A stretch of DNA of 64,000 nt, taken from positions 1-64,000 of the forward strand of contig NZ_JWLD01000002.1 in the NCBI RefSeq assembly GCF_000813725.1, written 5' to 3'. Origin of the DNA: Leisingera sp. ANG-Vp (GTDB taxonomy: Bacteria > Pseudomonadota > Alphaproteobacteria > Rhodobacterales > Rhodobacteraceae). The notes below the pieces were generated by a model. It searched no databases and was not told the DNA's origin. It was given only the letters and a program-made list of their open reading frames with translations. Position 1 is the stretch's first letter. Each line of letters starts with the position of its first letter. Shown here piece by piece: positions 63,039 to 64,000 of the stretch. The position numbers and the translations under genes are program-made.

Positions 63039-64000
63039 ATGACCCCTGCCGCCCGCCTGCAGGCGGCCATCGAAATTCTCGACCATGTTCTGACGGGCGA
63101 ACCGGCGGAAAAGGCCTTAACCTCCTGGGGCCGCAGAAGCCGTTTTGCCGGATCCAAGGACCGTGCCGCGGTGCGCGACCATGTGTTTACCGCATTGCGC
63201 TGCTTGCGGTCTCACGCAGCGCTTGGCGGCGCCCGCAGCGGCCGTGGGCTGATCCTGGGTGCCCTCCGCGAGGCGGGGCAGGATCCCGATGAGGTCTTTA
63301 CCGGCCAGGGACATGCGCCTGCGCCCTTGTCCGGCGCAGAACGCAGCTTGCCTAAGGCGCCCGAGGGGCCGGAAGCACTGGATATCCCGGAGTGGCTGTG
63401 GCCTGAGTTCAGCAGCAGCCTGGGCAGCAATGCCGAAGCGGCCGCGCACGCAATGCGCAAGCGGGCACCTGTGCATCTGCGGGTGAACCGCGCCAAGGTG
63501 TCACTGCGTCAGGCACAGGAGAGCCTGGCTGCGGAGGGTATCGTCACAACTCCTCATCCGGCTGCGGAAACGGCTTTGGAAATCACCGAAGGCGCTCGCA
63601 AGCTGCGCAATGCCAAGGCGTATTTGGAGGGGCTTGTGGAATTGCAGGACGCCGCCAGCCAGGCCGTGGTGGCGCAGCTGCCGTTGAACGACGGCATGAA
63701 AGTTCTGGATTACTGCGCTGGCGGCGGCGGAAAGAGCCTGGCCATGGCAGCCCGGGCAAAAATCCGGCTTTTTGCGCATGACGCCGACCCTAGGCGCATG
63801 AAAGACCTGCCAGGCAGAGCGGCCCGCGCAGGAGCCAGGGTTTCGCTTCTGGAAGGGGCAGAGCTGGAGCGCAGCGGGCCCTATGATCTGGTCCTGTGCG
63901 ACGTGCCTTGTTCCGGATCCGGTTCCTGGCGGCGGGCGCCGGAAGGTAAATGGCGCCTGACCCGGGAAAACCTGCAGGAATTGCACCGTATCCAAGCGGA
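63039..64000 (+). CDS. RsmB/NOP-family rRNA cytosine-C5 methyltransferase (3' truncated by window)
   Basis: At least 320 codons, open to the end of the window. An N-terminal RNA-binding, NusB-like helical part (ILDHVLTGEPAEKALTSWGR) is followed by the SAM-binding fold with VLDYCAGGGGKSLAMAA, a GxxDxxxxR-like acidic segment (AHDADPRRM) and the catalytic cysteine loop DVPCSGSGSWRRAPEGKW, typical of RsmB/NOP2 enzymes that make m5C in rRNA. AGAGGGCAGGGG precedes the ATG. It may be cotranscribed with guaB. Whether it is RsmB itself or a paralogue cannot be settled from this part. Confidence 0.85.
   Translation, partial: MTPAARLQAAIEILDHVLTGEPAEKALTSWGRRSRFAGSKDRAAVRDHVFTALRCLRSHAALGGARSGRGLILGALREAGQDPDEVFTGQGHAPAPLSGAERSLPKAPEGPEALDIPEWLWPEFSSSLGSNAEAAAHAMRKRAPVHLRVNRAKVSLRQAQESLAAEGIVTTPHPAAETALEITEGARKLRNAKAYLEGLVELQDAASQAVVAQLPLNDGMKVLDYCAGGGGKSLAMAARAKIRLFAHDADPRRMKDLPGRAARAGARVSLLEGAELERSGPYDLVLCDVPCSGSGSWRRAPEGKWRLTRENLQELHRIQA

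Overview
The window is a stretch of chromosome from a GC-rich alphaproteobacterium, very probably a marine roseobacter (Rhodobacteraceae; Leisingera, Phaeobacter or Ruegeria-like). The evidence is the order dusB(nifR3)-ntrB-ntrC-ntrY-ntrX, then trkA-trkH-hfq-hflX; a fused ispDF; NtrC and NtrX proteins without the sigma-54 contact loop, as known for Rhodobacter capsulatus NtrC; a usg gene; and a zwf-pgl-pgi operon typical of Entner-Doudoroff sugar users. I found no prophage, insertion sequence, CRISPR array or rRNA operon. The only RNA gene I can call with confidence is tRNA-Gly(CCC).

Layout. 1-2.1 kb: a minus-strand ATGA-coupled set, ispDF-pgpA-cinA. 2.3-9.5 kb: the nitrogen regulation block dusB-ntrBC-ntrYX. 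9.6-12.8 kb: a minus-strand cassette of an exported metacaspase-like protein, a poly-glycine lipoprotein and a cysteine-rich lipoprotein, lying between ntrX and trkA. 12.9-17.5 kb: trkA-trkH, hfq-hflX, closed by a strong terminator. 17.5-23.6 kb: penicillin acylase family hydrolase, a beta-hydroxyacid dehydrogenase, a SYLF-domain lipoprotein, hemB and a small membrane protein. 23.6-33.3 kb: mfd, a TPR protein, a Bcr/CflA exporter, and an acyl-CoA ligase with a DsbA-like partner divergent from an XRE-cupin regulator. 33.4-35.4 kb: an arsenic operon with an ArsR-ArsC fusion, a second ArsC and an aquaglyceroporin. 35.5-37.3 kb: an orphan oligopeptide-binding protein. 37.4-39.6 kb: a candidate small RNA, bdhA and a patatin-like hydrolase.

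39.6-48.4 kb: a DUF502 membrane protein, the pseudouridine catabolic pair psuK-psuG, a DUF4198/HupE metal-uptake-like pair whose divergent start codons overlap, a ThiE-like protein, a TrmJ-like tRNA methyltransferase, ctaA and a carboxypeptidase Taq. 48.5-53.2 kb: a possible microprotein, a small protein with a hairpin over its ribosome binding site, gyrA, usg and a radical SAM protein. 53.4-57.7 kb: zwf-pgl-pgi and a secreted protein. 57.8-64 kb: tRNA-Gly, a corrinoid-activator (RACo) family protein, a CaiB/BaiF CoA-transferase, guaB and the start of an RsmB-family rRNA methyltransferase cut by the window end.

Most of the window is core metabolism and regulation. The parts most worth following up are the metacaspase cassette, the GAFTGA-less NtrC and NtrX pair, the candidate small RNA at 37.4-37.5 kb, the arsenic operon with its near-leaderless promoter, and several RNA-level structures (overlapping divergent start codons, a hairpin covering a ribosome binding site, tandem inverted repeats). 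No search or computation could be run; all calls rest on reading the sequence and on recalled family knowledge.
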